From G965226155 sp965226155 (GTDB lineage Bacteria > Pseudomonadota > Gammaproteobacteria > Eutrophobiales > Eutrophobiaceae), in assembly GCA_965226155.1 (NCBI GenBank), contig OZ245331.1, positions 2,046,001-2,110,000 of the forward strand: a stretch of 64,000 bases of DNA, written 5' to 3'. The notes beneath the pieces are model-generated. The model had not been told where the DNA came from. It saw nothing but the letters and a program-made list of their open reading frames with translations, and ran no database searches. Position 1 is the stretch's first letter; each line of letters opens with the position of its first letter. Below, piece after piece: positions 8,251-18,709 of this stretch. Both the position numbers and the translations under genes were made by a program.

Positions 8251-9990
8251 ATGAACGCAAAGACTCAGAATTATACTGTAGATTCTAATTGTAGAGATTA
8301 TTTGTTATTTTTTTCTAATGATTTCGAATCTAAATATGGACAAAAAATTAGAGTCTTGCATATTGGGAATATTGCAAATAATGCATATATCAATGCGAAA
8401 ATGATGAATGAGGTTGGTTTTGATTGTGACGTATTATGTAATGATTACTATCATGGCTATGGGGACGCCAGAGTGGGAAGATGCCACATTTAGTGGTGGT
8501 ATTTCAGATCAACATCATCCTGAATGGTTTTCTGCAGATTTACATGGTTACTCAAGACCAATTTGGTTTGTTCAAGGCCCTTTACGTCTTTGTATAAATT
8601 ATCTAATCGCTAAAAGATCTGGCAATGCTATGAACGCAAATTATTTATGGATAATACTAACAATGTTCAATAAAACTAAAAATCGAGAGAATATCCCTAT
8701 ATTAAATAAAATAAAACTATTGCAGTCCATATATTATAAAATTAGGTTTGGATTCAATCGATATTATATGGCTACTCAAAGTCGTGAACATGTTCGTAGA
8801 CTTTTAATGAAAGTTAGAAATATGCTGCAAAGTACAAATAAAGGTAAAGTCGTTATCAATAATAAAGTCCTATTTCCCTTGATTAAATTCCTGTCGAAAT
8901 TTGTAGAGATTGCAGGTTATCTTTTTGCATATTTAGTCATTTTTATTTATAAATTAACTGGAAAAACTAAGACTGATATATTAATTAGTGATTTAAATGA
9001 AAAATATAAGAATTTATTTCCGGAGAGAAATAATAATATTGATTATATCGATTTACAGATTTACTTAAAATACGCTGAACCATTTAAAAAATTATTTAAG
9101 CATTATGATATTGTGCAAGGCTATTCAACCAGCGCAATTTACCCATTGCTGACTCAGAATAATTATTTTGCATTTGAACATGGGACACTTAGAAGCATCC
9201 CATTTGAAAATAACTCCACAGGAAAATTAGCTGCTTTAGCCTTTAATAGCGCTAGACATATCTATGTTACAAATTCTGATTGTATGCAAAATGCACAAAA
9301 ATTATCCGGAAATAGTCTTACATTTATCCCGCACCCATACAATGAAGACAGGATACAAAAAGTAAATGGGTTTCAAAATCTAAGAAAAAAAGTATTGAAT
9401 GACTTAGGCGTAAAATATATTTTATTTTTCCCTACGAGACATGACTGGATTCCTGATAAAGGATTCCTGATAAAGGATACCGTGATAAAGCAAATAACGT
9501 ATTTTTGAGAGGATTTGCTCGATTATGTAAGGACCAATTTAGCATAGGACTTATCATGTGCGAATGGGGAAATAACATTAAAGAAAGTAAAACGTTAGTA
9601 ACAGAGCTTGGCATCTCAGATTATGTAATGTGGAAAAACCCGATGGGTACTATTGAGTATGAAAGATATATGTTGGCAAGTGACATTGTGATAGACCAAT
9701 TTTTGCTCGGCGCATTTGGTGGTGTAATGTTCAGAGCACTCTCCGCAGGAAAACCTGTTTGCTCATATATAGATCAGAATCAGATTATAGAGTCATACGG
9801 GGAAGAGTTGCCTATGATAAATTGTAAAAACGAAGATGAAATATATATCAATTTACTTAAATATTTAACGGATAAAACGAAATTGGCTGAGATATCAGAA
9901 CTTTCAAAAAGATGGTTTAATAGAAATCATTCTGGTTGGAATACCATAGTGAAACAGGTTAATGAATATAAAAAAACAATAGAAATTTAA
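8251..9990 (+). pseudogene. Glycosyltransferase-like protein, broken by a 1-base indel and a 14-bp tandem duplication
   Basis: Three segments in different frames join into about 574 residues. The first (KIRVLHIGNIANNAYINAK, then CNDYYH) is separated from MGTPEWEDATFSG by one extra base near 8455. The second runs to FFPTRHDWIPDKG, where the 14-base unit at 9449-9462 is repeated at 9463-9476; removing one copy restores IPDKGYRDKANNVFLRGFARL. The last segment has the GT-B-like VIDQFLLGAFGGVMFRALSAGKPV. The family resembles GT4/GT1 glycosyltransferases of surface-polysaccharide loci; donor and acceptor are unknown. Its first codon lies nine bases beyond IS30 copy 1. Confidence 0.75.
9449..9476 (+). 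repeat. 14-bp perfect tandem duplication inside the glycosyltransferase
   Basis: ATTCCTGATAAAGG occurs twice in immediate succession (9449-9462 and 9463-9476), and a shorter GATAAAG echo follows at 9484-9490. Fourteen is not a multiple of three, so the duplication itself causes the frameshift; deleting one copy restores the protein family sequence. Confidence 0.9.
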
Positions 9991-10014
9991 AAAACTTAGT
10001 ATAGAGGCTCGTTT

Positions 10015-10890
10015 ATCAAAGACACAAAATTATTATTGGTTGGATCAGATGGTTATATTGCAAGAGCTGTTAGCTCCTATGCACAAAAGACTAATATGGA
10101 GATATATCCCATTAGTACTAAGGGGATGGCGTCGATAGACTCAGAAACTGGCATGTTATCAAAGGACTATTCCTTTCCAAAAGCCATAGATGCGATTATC
10201 TTCTTTTCGCAATCACCTTATTATAAGCATACATCAAACAATATTGATCATTTATTTCGGGTTAATCAATGTTTGCCAATTCAAATAGCGAATATGTCGT
10301 ATCAGCTAGGCGTAAAGCAATTTATATATTTGTCTACAGGATCGGTATACAAACAAAGTTTTAATCCAATAAGTGAAAACGCGACTCTAAATAAAAGTGA
10401 CTGGTATACATTATCAAAGACACATGCAGAAGAATCTCTTCAGTTATTTAATAATCTATTGGATATAAAAATTATTAGATTGTTCGGTGTATATGGCCCA
10501 GGACAAACAAATAAGCTGGCATCTAACATAATTAACTCTGTGAAAGAAGGTAATGATGTTTTGATTCAAGGAAACTTATCTGACGAAAATGATGATGGAG
10601 GATTAAAGGTTTCATTATGTTATATAAATGATTTTATAAATATTCTATTTAAGCTTTTATCGATAGATGGCTCACGTATTGTTAATATTGGTGGAGAGAA
10701 ACCAATTAGTATAAAAGAAATTGCACTATCAGCAGGAGATATTCTTAATAAGGATCCGAAAATTGTAATTTCTTCAGAATATCGTGATGGTGATATGATT
10801 TCTGATAATAGTAAATTATATACTCTCACGAAACCTAAATTTACACCTTTTCTAGAAGCTATGAGTACAATTACAGAAAGCACAGAATAA
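10015..10890 (+). CDS. NAD-dependent epimerase/dehydratase-like protein (start uncertain)
   Basis: The frame is open from base 10000. Family homology must begin at about 10024, because KLLLVGSDGYIARAV is the NAD-binding strand-loop-helix. The only ribosome-binding site, TAGAGG at 10002-10007, points to an ATC at 10015; the first conventional start would be TTG 10036, which would cut the fold's first strand. The protein (about 291 residues) has YLSTGSVYK (active-site Ser/Thr strand), WYTLSKTHAEE (Tyr-x3-Lys) and RLFGVYGPGQ, so it is an extended SDR acting on a nucleotide sugar. The substrate is unknown. Either a rare ATC start is used or an ATG has been lost. Confidence 0.7.
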   Translation: MKDTKLLLVGSDGYIARAVSSYAQKTNMEIYPISTKGMASIDSETGMLSKDYSFPKAIDAIIFFSQSPYYKHTSNNIDHLFRVNQCLPIQIANMSYQLGVKQFIYLSTGSVYKQSFNPISENATLNKSDWYTLSKTHAEESLQLFNNLLDIKIIRLFGVYGPGQTNKLASNIINSVKEGNDVLIQGNLSDENDDGGLKVSLCYINDFINILFKLLSIDGSRIVNIGGEKPISIKEIALSAGDILNKDPKIVISSEYRDGDMISDNSKLYTLTKPKFTPFLEAMSTITESTE

Positions 10891-10935
10891 AAGATATATA
10901 GATGCAAATGAAATATTAATAATAATTTTGTCAGC

Positions 10936-12131
10936 ATGGAAAAGGACAAAATTGCATTTTTAATGATTGGCATTGCCGATTTAACGGGAGGTGGAGGCGC
11001 TGAAAGATTTTTTGCTGATTTATTTGCCGAATATACCCAGTATTCAGAGAGAAAATATGAACTACATATAATCACAGATAATAAATCTTTTCAAAATCTT
11101 AGAAAAATAGGAAGATTGATAGGTGTGAATAATGTTGTAATAGTAGATGAAAAGCATAAATTGTTTCATCCGTATTTTAACCCCTTTCCTATATTACGAA
11201 CTATATATGAATTAAATATTAATTTGATTCATATAGGTCTTATATCTCCAGTATACCTACCATTAATTTGGTTATTAAATATGTCTTCGGAAGTAAAACG
11301 GTCAAAAATCGCAATTACGATAACTGATTGCGGTGTAGCTAATACTTACTTTTCTCCTATATATAAATATAGACTGCCTCAATTAAAGATTAATTTACTG
11401 TACAGAATATTTTTAAAAATGATCAAGACGGATGGTTTGCTTAGTTGGTATCAACTTTTTAAAAAAATATTTAGTGATAAATATATTCACGGAAATCCAG
11501 TTATCAGATCTATTAACTAATATTACATAGATATAACAAGATTTAAAAAAACGAAAATAAAAGACAATATAATCGTATTTATCTCCCGTATGACAAATCA
11601 AAAATGCCCATTATATTTTGTTGAAACAATTGAAATATTACATGAGAAATATCCGTATGTATTTGATGAGTGGGAAGTGCATATGATTGGCAAAGGTAAG
11701 TTAGAAAAAAAGTACAAAAACGAATAAAAGGTTCTGGATTATCTAAAATAGTAAAAGTTAACGAAATAATTGACATTCCAGAATTATTGTCAAGGTCAAA
11801 AATATATGTATCAACACAGGAATATGATAATTTTACATCTCTTTCCATGCTTGAAGCGATGGCATATGGTAATGCAGTTGTATCAAGAAATGTTGGCGAT
11901 ACATGGAAATTTTTAAAAAATAATTATAATGGTTATATGCCTAAAGATGATTATCCTTCTAGCCTGTCAGCTGTTTTGTATGAATGTATGCAAGTATGTA
12001 AATATGATATGACTTTTGGGGATAGAAGTCGTGAGCTTGTTGAAAAAGATCATAATTTTGAAAACTTTTCAATTGAGATCGATTCATTTTGGTCTGAAGT
12101 TCTCTTTAAGCAGAGTACCTCGTCTTCGTAA
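10936..12131 (+). pseudogene. Glycosyltransferase (GT4-like), in-frame TAA plus A-run frameshift
   Basis: The restored protein is about 398 residues. The N-terminal half has the glycine-rich GGGGAERFFADL typical of GT4 enzymes. An in-frame TAA at 11518-11520 follows GNPVIRSIN; the same frame then stays open through NIIVFISRMTNQKCPLYFVE and GKGKLEKK to 11729. At the A7 run 11705-11711 one A is missing; adding it gives KKVQKRIKGSGLSKI and continues into YVSTQEYDNFTSLSMLEAMA, the donor-binding region. Two independent lesions, one of them a stop codon that a homopolymer miscall does not explain, argue for true decay. Substrate unknown. Confidence 0.8.
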
Positions 12132-12160
12132 TATTCTATTGTAAGCCGTAAATATAAATC

Positions 12161-14091
12161 ATGTGTGGTATTGTAGGATTTATTACTTCTCAATCTGATC
12201 ATTCTTCTAATAATACTTTGCAAAGAATGGTGGATTCGTTGAAGCATCGTGGACCTGATCAAGAGGGTATGTGGTCTGATGATACTGCGTGTGTCTTCAT
12301 GGGGCACCGCCGATTATCTATTCGTGATTTATCTGTAGCTAGCAATCAACCAATGATATCCAGGTCTGGAAGATTTGTGTTGAGCTACAACGGTGAGATA
12401 TATAATGCTGACAATCTCAGATCAGCGTTGATAAAACAAGGAATTCACTTTAGGACAACTAGTGATACCGAAGTATTATTAGAAGCTATTTCAAAATATG
12501 GATTGATTGAAGCTATTAAGAAAATAAATGGTATGTTTTCTTTTGCCTTGTGGGATAAAAGAGATAAAACCCTTATACTTGCCAGAGATAGAATTGGGAT
12601 AAAACCTCTATATTGGGGCCAATTTAATAATATATTTTTATTTGCATCAGAATTGAAAGCATTGCGGTTGTATCCTGCCTGGCGTCCACAGATTTGCAAT
12701 AATTCAGTTTTATTATATACAAACTATGGCTACATTCCTTCGCCATATTCAATATATCAAGATATATATAAGTTAAACCCTGGATGCATCTTGACTAAAA
12801 AGCAAGGTTTAGAGCCAGTAATAGACAAGTACTGGAATTTGAATGAAATAGTAACGGATGGAATGAAAGATAGAAGAAGTTTAACCGATAAAAATATTAT
12901 CAATGAAACAGAGAAACTTTTGAGTGAATCTATAAATAGTCAAACAATATCGGATGTTCCTGTTGGTGCATTCTTATCTGGAGGCATTGATTCATCGACA
13001 GTTGTAGCACTTATGCAAAAGAATAGTCTAAAAAAATTAGAACTTTCAGTATAGGTTATTCAGTCAAAAATTATGATAAAGCAATTTTCGCAAAAAAGAT
13101 AGCAGCCCATCTCGGCACTGACCATGCTGAATTTTATGTCAATCCTAGTGACACAATGGAATTAATCCCAGAGTTATCTTCTATATATGATGAGCCTTTT
13201 TCTGACTCTTCACAATTACCTACACTTATCCTGTCAAAACTAACAAGAGAACATGTCACTGTAGCATTGTCCGGTGACGGAGGAGACGAAGTATTCTTGG
13301 GGTACAATAGATATATTTTTGCGGATAGATATTTAAGAAAACTTACATCACTACCAAAATTCATAAAACAGAATATAAAAAATATTATTGTTAAATACCC
13401 ACCAAAACATTGGGATAGTGTTATTTCATTTGTTTTAAAAGGTCATAAGATACCGCAGGCAGGCGACAAATTACATAAGCTCGCCAGTATAATGAATATT
13501 GATGAAGATAAAATATATAAAAAATTAGCAAGCAATTTGGAAAACTTAGATGATCTAGTAAAAAGCGAATCTAAATTAGATTTCAATATGATGATGCAGA
13601 ACAGTGTTCCAAACTCTATAAAAAGCCTTACAGAAAAAATGCAATTTCTTGATATGAATATCTACTTGCCTGATGATGTGCTTACCAAAGTAGATCGTGC
13701 AAGCATGTCTACTTCTCTTGAGGTTAGGGTACCAATTCTAGATCATAATGTTGTTGAGTATTCCTGGGAATTGCCCCTAAATGCAAAGATCCGCAATGGG
13801 ACCAGTAAATGGGTGTTAAGGAACATATTAAATCAATATGTTCCACATGAACTTATAGATAGACCAAGGGCAGGCTTTGCTGTACCTATAGATACATGGT
13901 TGCGTGGCCCTTTGAAGGATTGGGCTGAATCCCTGTTAGATGAAGAGAAAACAGAAATGCAAGGCTACTTTAATTCATCATTAATAATGAAAAAATGGAA
14001 AGAACATTTGTCAGAAAATTATAATTGGCAACATCAATTATGGAATGTGCTTATGTTTCAGGCATGGCATGAGTGCTGGATGGAAGACTAA
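12161..14091 (+). pseudogene. Second asparagine-synthase-type amidotransferase, A-run frameshift
   Basis: Restored length 643 residues. It begins MCGIVGFI (Cys2 nucleophile), with MGHRRLSIRDLS, YNGEIYNADNL and DTEVLLEAI in the glutaminase half and FLSGGIDSSTV as the ATP pyrophosphatase loop. After LKK the frame is lost at the A7 run 13020-13026; with eight A it reads KKIRTFSIGYSVKNYDKA and continues through LSGDGGDEVFLGYNRY to the end. It is diverged from the first asnB, so this is not a recent duplicate. Proteins of this kind in O-antigen loci amidate uronic acids (WbpS-type) rather than make free asparagine. One missing base is the only defect. Confidence 0.82.
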
Positions 14092-14092
14092 G

Positions 14093-15197
14093 TTGCAGGA
14101 GACTCTTTATTTAGTAACAGAGGATTGGTATTTTGTTTCACACAGCCTGAAATTGGCTGAAGTGACAAAGAATAAAGGATATAAGGTAACTGTTGCTACA
14201 AGAATAAGTGATCATGCTGAAGTAATAAGGTCAAAAGGATTGGCGCTCTATTCAGTCACCTCTCAGAGAATTAAGTACTATTATTAGTCTGATCAAGTTA
14301 TATCGAGATATTAAACCAAATTTGGTTCATCATATATCATTGAAACCAATGTTTTTAGGTTCGGTGGCTGCATGGATAGCAAGGGTTCCACTCGTGATTA
14401 ATACTTATACAGGTTTGGGTTATATAGTAACATCTAATTCATTAGTTTCTAAAATCTTTATGTATTTAGTTACGCCGTTAGTTTCCTTGATTATTAAAGG
14501 AGAGAAATTTCATTCAATTATTCAAAATGTTGATGATAAGAAATTATTACTTAAACTAGGCCTAGTTAATGCTAATCATTTAAATCTTATTCGAGGATCT
14601 GGAGTAGATGTAAATCAATATAGCAAATCAATTGAGCCTATATCAGACAAGCCAATAGTTTTGTTTCCATCTAGGTTATTAAAAGATAAAGGTATTATTG
14701 AATTTATTGATGCTTCAAAAATATTATATGAGAAACAAATAAAAGCTAGATTTGTCATAGCAGGAAAAATTGATGATGAAAACCCTACTAGTATTAAATA
14801 TTCTGAACTTAAATCTTGGATTGATAGCGGAATTATAGAGTGGTGTGGGTATCGTGAAGATATGGATGAAGTCTTCAAGCAGGTTCATGTTATTTGCTTG
14901 CCATCTTATAGAGAAGGGTTACCTAAGTCATTATTGGAGGCCGCATCGTCAGGTAGGCCCATCGTAACAACTGATGTTCCGGGTTGTCGAGAGGTAGTGA
15001 TCGATGGGGTAAATGGTTATTTGGTTCCAGTAAAAGATCCAGTCTCACTAGCAGAAGCTATAAATAGATTACTAGAGTCGGCGGTCCTGCGAAAACAGAG
15101 GGGAGAGGAAGGAAGGCGATTGGTAGAGGAGCATTTTGATATAGATAAAATTAATTCAGCCACTATTAATTTATATAAAAAATTACTCCCTTGCTAA
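14093..15197 (+). pseudogene. GT4 glycosyltransferase (PglA/WbpU-like), one frameshift
   Basis: The likely start is TTG 14093, right after the asnB stop (TAAGTTG). The N-terminus LYLVTEDWYFVSHSLKLAE is typical of this GT4 subgroup. An extra A at 14273-14274 breaks the frame; without it the sequence reads ISTIISLIKLYRDIKPNLV. The C-terminal GT-B domain has FPSRLLKDKGI, VICLPSYREGLPKSLLEAAS (E-x7-E region) and VEEHFDI. Restored length 367 residues. PglA-like enzymes add HexNAc to a lipid-linked first sugar on the inner membrane. That would fit here with WbpL as the initiating enzyme, but specificity is not readable from sequence. Confidence 0.8.
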
Positions 15198-16663
15198 TGA
15201 CATGGTATATGAATTCAGTTACAAAAAACATTTGTCCAGTTATTCTTGCAGGTGGTAGCGGAACACGCCTGTGGCCCCTGTCTAGGGAAAGTTACCCTAA
15301 ACAGTTTTTATCTTTTAATAGCGAATATTCCATGTTGCAACAATCCTTGTTGAGGATATGCAATATGAAAGGTGTCTCTATAGAAGCTCTTGTATTGGTT
15401 TGTAATGATGAACATCGATTTTTGGTCGCAGAACAATCAGATCAAATTAAAATAAATCCTAAAGAGATTATTACGGAGCCGTTAGGACGAAATACTGCAC
15501 CGGCACTCACAATTGCCGCATTAAGATCAACTGATAATGATCCAATATTGTTAATGATACCTGGAGATCATTTAATTCAAGATACCATGGCGTTTCATAT
15601 AGCACTCGAGTTGGGAGCTACGGAGGCAGCTTCAGGCAAATTAGTTACCTTTGGTATTCAACCGTTGTCTCCAGAGACAGGTTATGGTTATTTGCAAGCT
15701 GATTCAATGCTTGATAATAAAAGTGGTTATTTAGTAAAACGTTTTGTTGAAAAACCTGATAGTGAGACTGCAGTGAAATATCTTAAGGATGGAGATTATT
15801 TCTGGAACAGTGGCATTTTTATGATGAAGACCTCAGTTTGGCTTGAGGTAATAAAGGAATACCGCGCGGATATCTATACTGCCTGCTGTGAAGTCAATGA
15901 AAAAAGTTCCTTAGACGGGATTTTTTTTAAATTAGATAAATCATTTAGTGAATGCCCAAGTGATTCTATTGATTATGCAGTGATGGAAGAGGTTTGTGAG
16001 GGTGATAGTTTATTTCAATTAGCCATGGTAGTCATGGATGCAGGCTGGTCTGATCTTGGCTCATGGTCTTCAGTATGGGAGACATCTAACAAGGATAAAA
16101 ATCAAAATGCCATCAGTGGTGATGTTATTGTAAATGATACAAAAAATTCAATTATCCAGTCTCATAGTCGACTGGTGGTGGCCACAGGTTGCGATAATTT
16201 AATGATAATCGAAACACCCGATGCTGTTCTGATTGGAAATCGGCAGGAATCACAAAATATCAAAGATATTGTCGAGACACTAAAACACGATGATAGACAA
16301 GAGACTGTTGACCATCGTCGTGTGCATAAGCCTTGGGGGAGTTACGAATCACTAGATTCTGGAGCAGCATTTCAGGTAAAGCGTCTGACAGTAAATCCTG
16401 GAAAAAAAATATCACTGCAATTGCATCATCAGCGATCAGAACACTGGGTAGTGGTGCAGGGGGTTGCCACGGTGACCTGTGATGAGAAGATATTTGATCT
16501 TGAGATAAATCAATCTACATTTATTCCGCTTGGTGCAAAGCACCGATTAGAGAACCGTCAGGAAACTCTACTTGAAGTTATTGAAGTGCAATCAGGAGAC
16601 TATCTTGGAGAAGACGATATTGTTCGATTCGATGATGATTTTGGTCGCCACGAACCTGGTTAA
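15197..16663 (+). CDS. manC: Mannose-1-phosphate guanylyltransferase / mannose-6-phosphate isomerase
   Basis: About 488 residues from ATG 15197, which overlaps the preceding TAA (TAATG); ATG 15209 is an alternative. The nucleotidyltransferase half has the signature LAGGSGTRLWPLSRESYPKQ, then PGDHLI and FVEKPD. The C-terminal half is a type II phosphomannose isomerase cupin with KPWGSYE, HHQRSEHWVVVQG and LENRQETLLEVIEVQSG. The bifunctional enzyme makes GDP-mannose from fructose-6-phosphate with a phosphomannomutase, feeding mannose, rhamnose or fucose units of the polysaccharide. Intact, and the first undamaged gene after the decayed segment. Confidence 0.95.
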   Translation: MTWYMNSVTKNICPVILAGGSGTRLWPLSRESYPKQFLSFNSEYSMLQQSLLRICNMKGVSIEALVLVCNDEHRFLVAEQSDQIKINPKEIITEPLGRNTAPALTIAALRSTDNDPILLMIPGDHLIQDTMAFHIALELGATEAASGKLVTFGIQPLSPETGYGYLQADSMLDNKSGYLVKRFVEKPDSETAVKYLKDGDYFWNSGIFMMKTSVWLEVIKEYRADIYTACCEVNEKSSLDGIFFKLDKSFSECPSDSIDYAVMEEVCEGDSLFQLAMVVMDAGWSDLGSWSSVWETSNKDKNQNAISGDVIVNDTKNSIIQSHSRLVVATGCDNLMIIETPDAVLIGNRQESQNIKDIVETLKHDDRQETVDHRRVHKPWGSYESLDSGAAFQVKRLTVNPGKKISLQLHHQRSEHWVVVQGVATVTCDEKIFDLEINQSTFIPLGAKHRLENRQETLLEVIEVQSGDYLGEDDIVRFDDDFGRHEPG

Positions 16664-16677
16664 TACACTTAACTAAT

Positions 16678-17649
16678 ATGACGAGTGTCCTGGTCACAGG
16701 TGCAAATGGTTTTATAGGTAATCACCTGAAAACACTGTTGCTAGCAAATCAAGATTACCAGATTAGACTAGGTTTGCATAATGCAAGTAATTCTAGTTTG
16801 AATGATGATAAAGTGAGTTTAGAGAATTTTAGTCTAGAAAGTATCAATAATAATTACGAAAATTTATTAAAAAATATTGAAATTGTTGTACACCTTGCCG
16901 GTATTGCGCATAAAAAACCTGCTGATGAGAACGAGTATATAAAGATTAATACAGAAGGAACCTTGAGGCTAGCAGAGCAGGCTGCTACTAGAGGAGTAAA
17001 ACGTTTTATTTTTTTAAGTACTGTAAAGGTGCACGGCGAAACCAATGATGTAATAGACAATATATTAAAACCTATTACGGAAAGGAGTAGAGCAAATCCA
17101 TGTGATGGATATAGCAAAAGCAAACTTGAAGCAGAAAAGGCAATAATCGAAGTTTGTAAAGCTAGCAACATGGAATACATTATACTTCGACCTCCATTGG
17201 TATACGGTCCAGGTGTGAAGGCTAACTTTCTTAAGTTATTACAATCTGTTTCTCGCCGGATCCCTTTACCTTTTGCAGGTGTCAAAAATATAAGGAGTCT
17301 AATCTATGTAGAAAACCTGTGTGATTTAATCAATATTTTTATCCATTCTTCCAGTGGATGCAATCAGACCTATCTGATAAAGGATTGTGATTTTTCAACG
17401 CCTGATCTGATTACAGAAATAGCAATTGCACTTGGCTTCTCGCCTTACTTATTTTCATTGCCACTCAAGCTACTTAAGATGATTGGAATAATCGCAAATC
17501 AGAAAACTTCAATTGAACGTGTTACCAACTCACTATTTGTTGATGATAGTAAATTGCAGAATGTTATAAATTGGTCCCCTCCAGTAAATAAAAAGTCAGC
17601 TATAAAAAGAACAGTTAGCTGGTTTACTGTTTCGCAACAGAATAGATAG
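16678..17649 (+). CDS. wbpV: NAD-dependent nucleotide-sugar epimerase/reductase (WbpV-like)
   Basis: 323 residues. The N-terminal VLVTGANGFIGNHL is the NAD-binding loop; VVHLAGIAHKK, FLSTVKVHGE and CDGYSKSKLEAE provide the SDR catalytic residues, and LRPPLVYGPGVKANFLKLL follows. This subgroup regularly precedes wbpL and wbpM at the 3' end of Pseudomonas O-antigen clusters, the order seen here. In P. aeruginosa O6 WbpV is a 4-epimerase-type enzyme required for the first QuiNAc residue. The 4-keto sugar made by WbpM is a likely substrate (inference). Intact. Confidence 0.8.
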   Translation: MTSVLVTGANGFIGNHLKTLLLANQDYQIRLGLHNASNSSLNDDKVSLENFSLESINNNYENLLKNIEIVVHLAGIAHKKPADENEYIKINTEGTLRLAEQAATRGVKRFIFLSTVKVHGETNDVIDNILKPITERSRANPCDGYSKSKLEAEKAIIEVCKASNMEYIILRPPLVYGPGVKANFLKLLQSVSRRIPLPFAGVKNIRSLIYVENLCDLINIFIHSSSGCNQTYLIKDCDFSTPDLITEIAIALGFSPYLFSLPLKLLKMIGIIANQKTSIERVTNSLFVDDSKLQNVINWSPPVNKKSAIKRTVSWFTVSQQNR

Positions 17650-17686
17650 TCATATTATTTAGAGTATGCGGATAATTATTTACTAA

Positions 17687-18709
17687 ATGAATATATTAAT
17701 ATTTATTTCCATCTACATGGGGGTAGTGTTTTTTGCTTGGGTAATTACGGCATGGACTAGGCAGTATGCTATTAAATGCTCGATTCTCGATCACCCAAAT
17801 CCTCGTAGCTCACATTCTGAACCCACTCCAAGAGGAGGAGGGATTTCCATTAGTATCATTGCCTTGATTTCTGTATTAGCTCTATGGTTATTAGGTTATA
17901 TTTCTTATCAAATATTTTTAGCTATAGGATGTGGAGGTTTGTTAGTTTCAGTAGTGGGGTGGCTTGATGATAGAAATGATATTGCTGTGATATGGCGGGC
18001 AGTCTTATATCTAACGGCCTCAGCTTGGGCTGCCTACTGGATTATTTTTCTAAATGGAGTATTCAATCAGTATAATTATCTCAGCTTTGGGATTTCACTT
18101 GTCTCTATTGCTTGGTTGGCAAATTTATATAACTTTATGGATGGTAGTGATGCATTAGCGGCATCACAATCTGTCTGTACAGCATTAATGGGGGGAGTAT
18201 TGTTCATGCTGGCTGACTATTCAGGCTTGTCTCTGTTATTATTTCTCCTGTCAGCTGCTTTTCTTGGATTTTTAATCTGGAATTGGCCTCCAGCTAAAAT
18301 ATTTATGGGAGATGTGGGCAGTTGTTTTATTGGGTTTGTTTTTGCTACGATTGCGCTCATTGGCTCAGTCGAAAATATCATCTCAATCGCTGTTTGGTTA
18401 ATTCTACTGTCGATATTTATCTGTGACACTTCATTAACTTTGATGAAACGCATGTTCATTGGAGAAAAATGGTACACTGCACACCGCAGTCATGCTTATC
18501 AACTTTTGATACAATCTGGAATGAGTCACAGACAGTTAGTATTATTTGTATTACTAATTAACGGACTATTATTGTTGCCATTATCTTTTATAGCGTACTC
18601 TATTGGTATATATAGATGGTGGATAACGGCAGGTGTATACTTTTGTATTGGTAGTGTGTGGTGGTTTATACAACTACACTGGGCACCTGAGAGACGAAAA
18701 TTAGCATGA
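17687..18709 (+). CDS. wbpL: Undecaprenyl-phosphate sugar-1-phosphate transferase (WbpL/WecA family)
   Basis: 340 residues, polytopic inner-membrane protein with about ten hydrophobic segments. Family motifs are HPNPRSSHSEPTPRGGG, VGWLDDRNDI (the DD motif), NLYNFMDGSDALAA (the family NFMDG motif) and KIFMGDVGSCFIGF, with AHRSHAYQLL near the end. It starts O-antigen assembly by moving a HexNAc-1-phosphate from UDP to undecaprenyl phosphate. Its stop overlaps the wbpM start (ATGA at 18706-18709), so the two are translationally coupled. Intact. Confidence 0.9.
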   Translation: MNILIFISIYMGVVFFAWVITAWTRQYAIKCSILDHPNPRSSHSEPTPRGGGISISIIALISVLALWLLGYISYQIFLAIGCGGLLVSVVGWLDDRNDIAVIWRAVLYLTASAWAAYWIIFLNGVFNQYNYLSFGISLVSIAWLANLYNFMDGSDALAASQSVCTALMGGVLFMLADYSGLSLLLFLLSAAFLGFLIWNWPPAKIFMGDVGSCFIGFVFATIALIGSVENIISIAVWLILLSIFICDTSLTLMKRMFIGEKWYTAHRSHAYQLLIQSGMSHRQLVLFVLLINGLLLLPLSFIAYSIGIYRWWITAGVYFCIGSVWWFIQLHWAPERRKLA

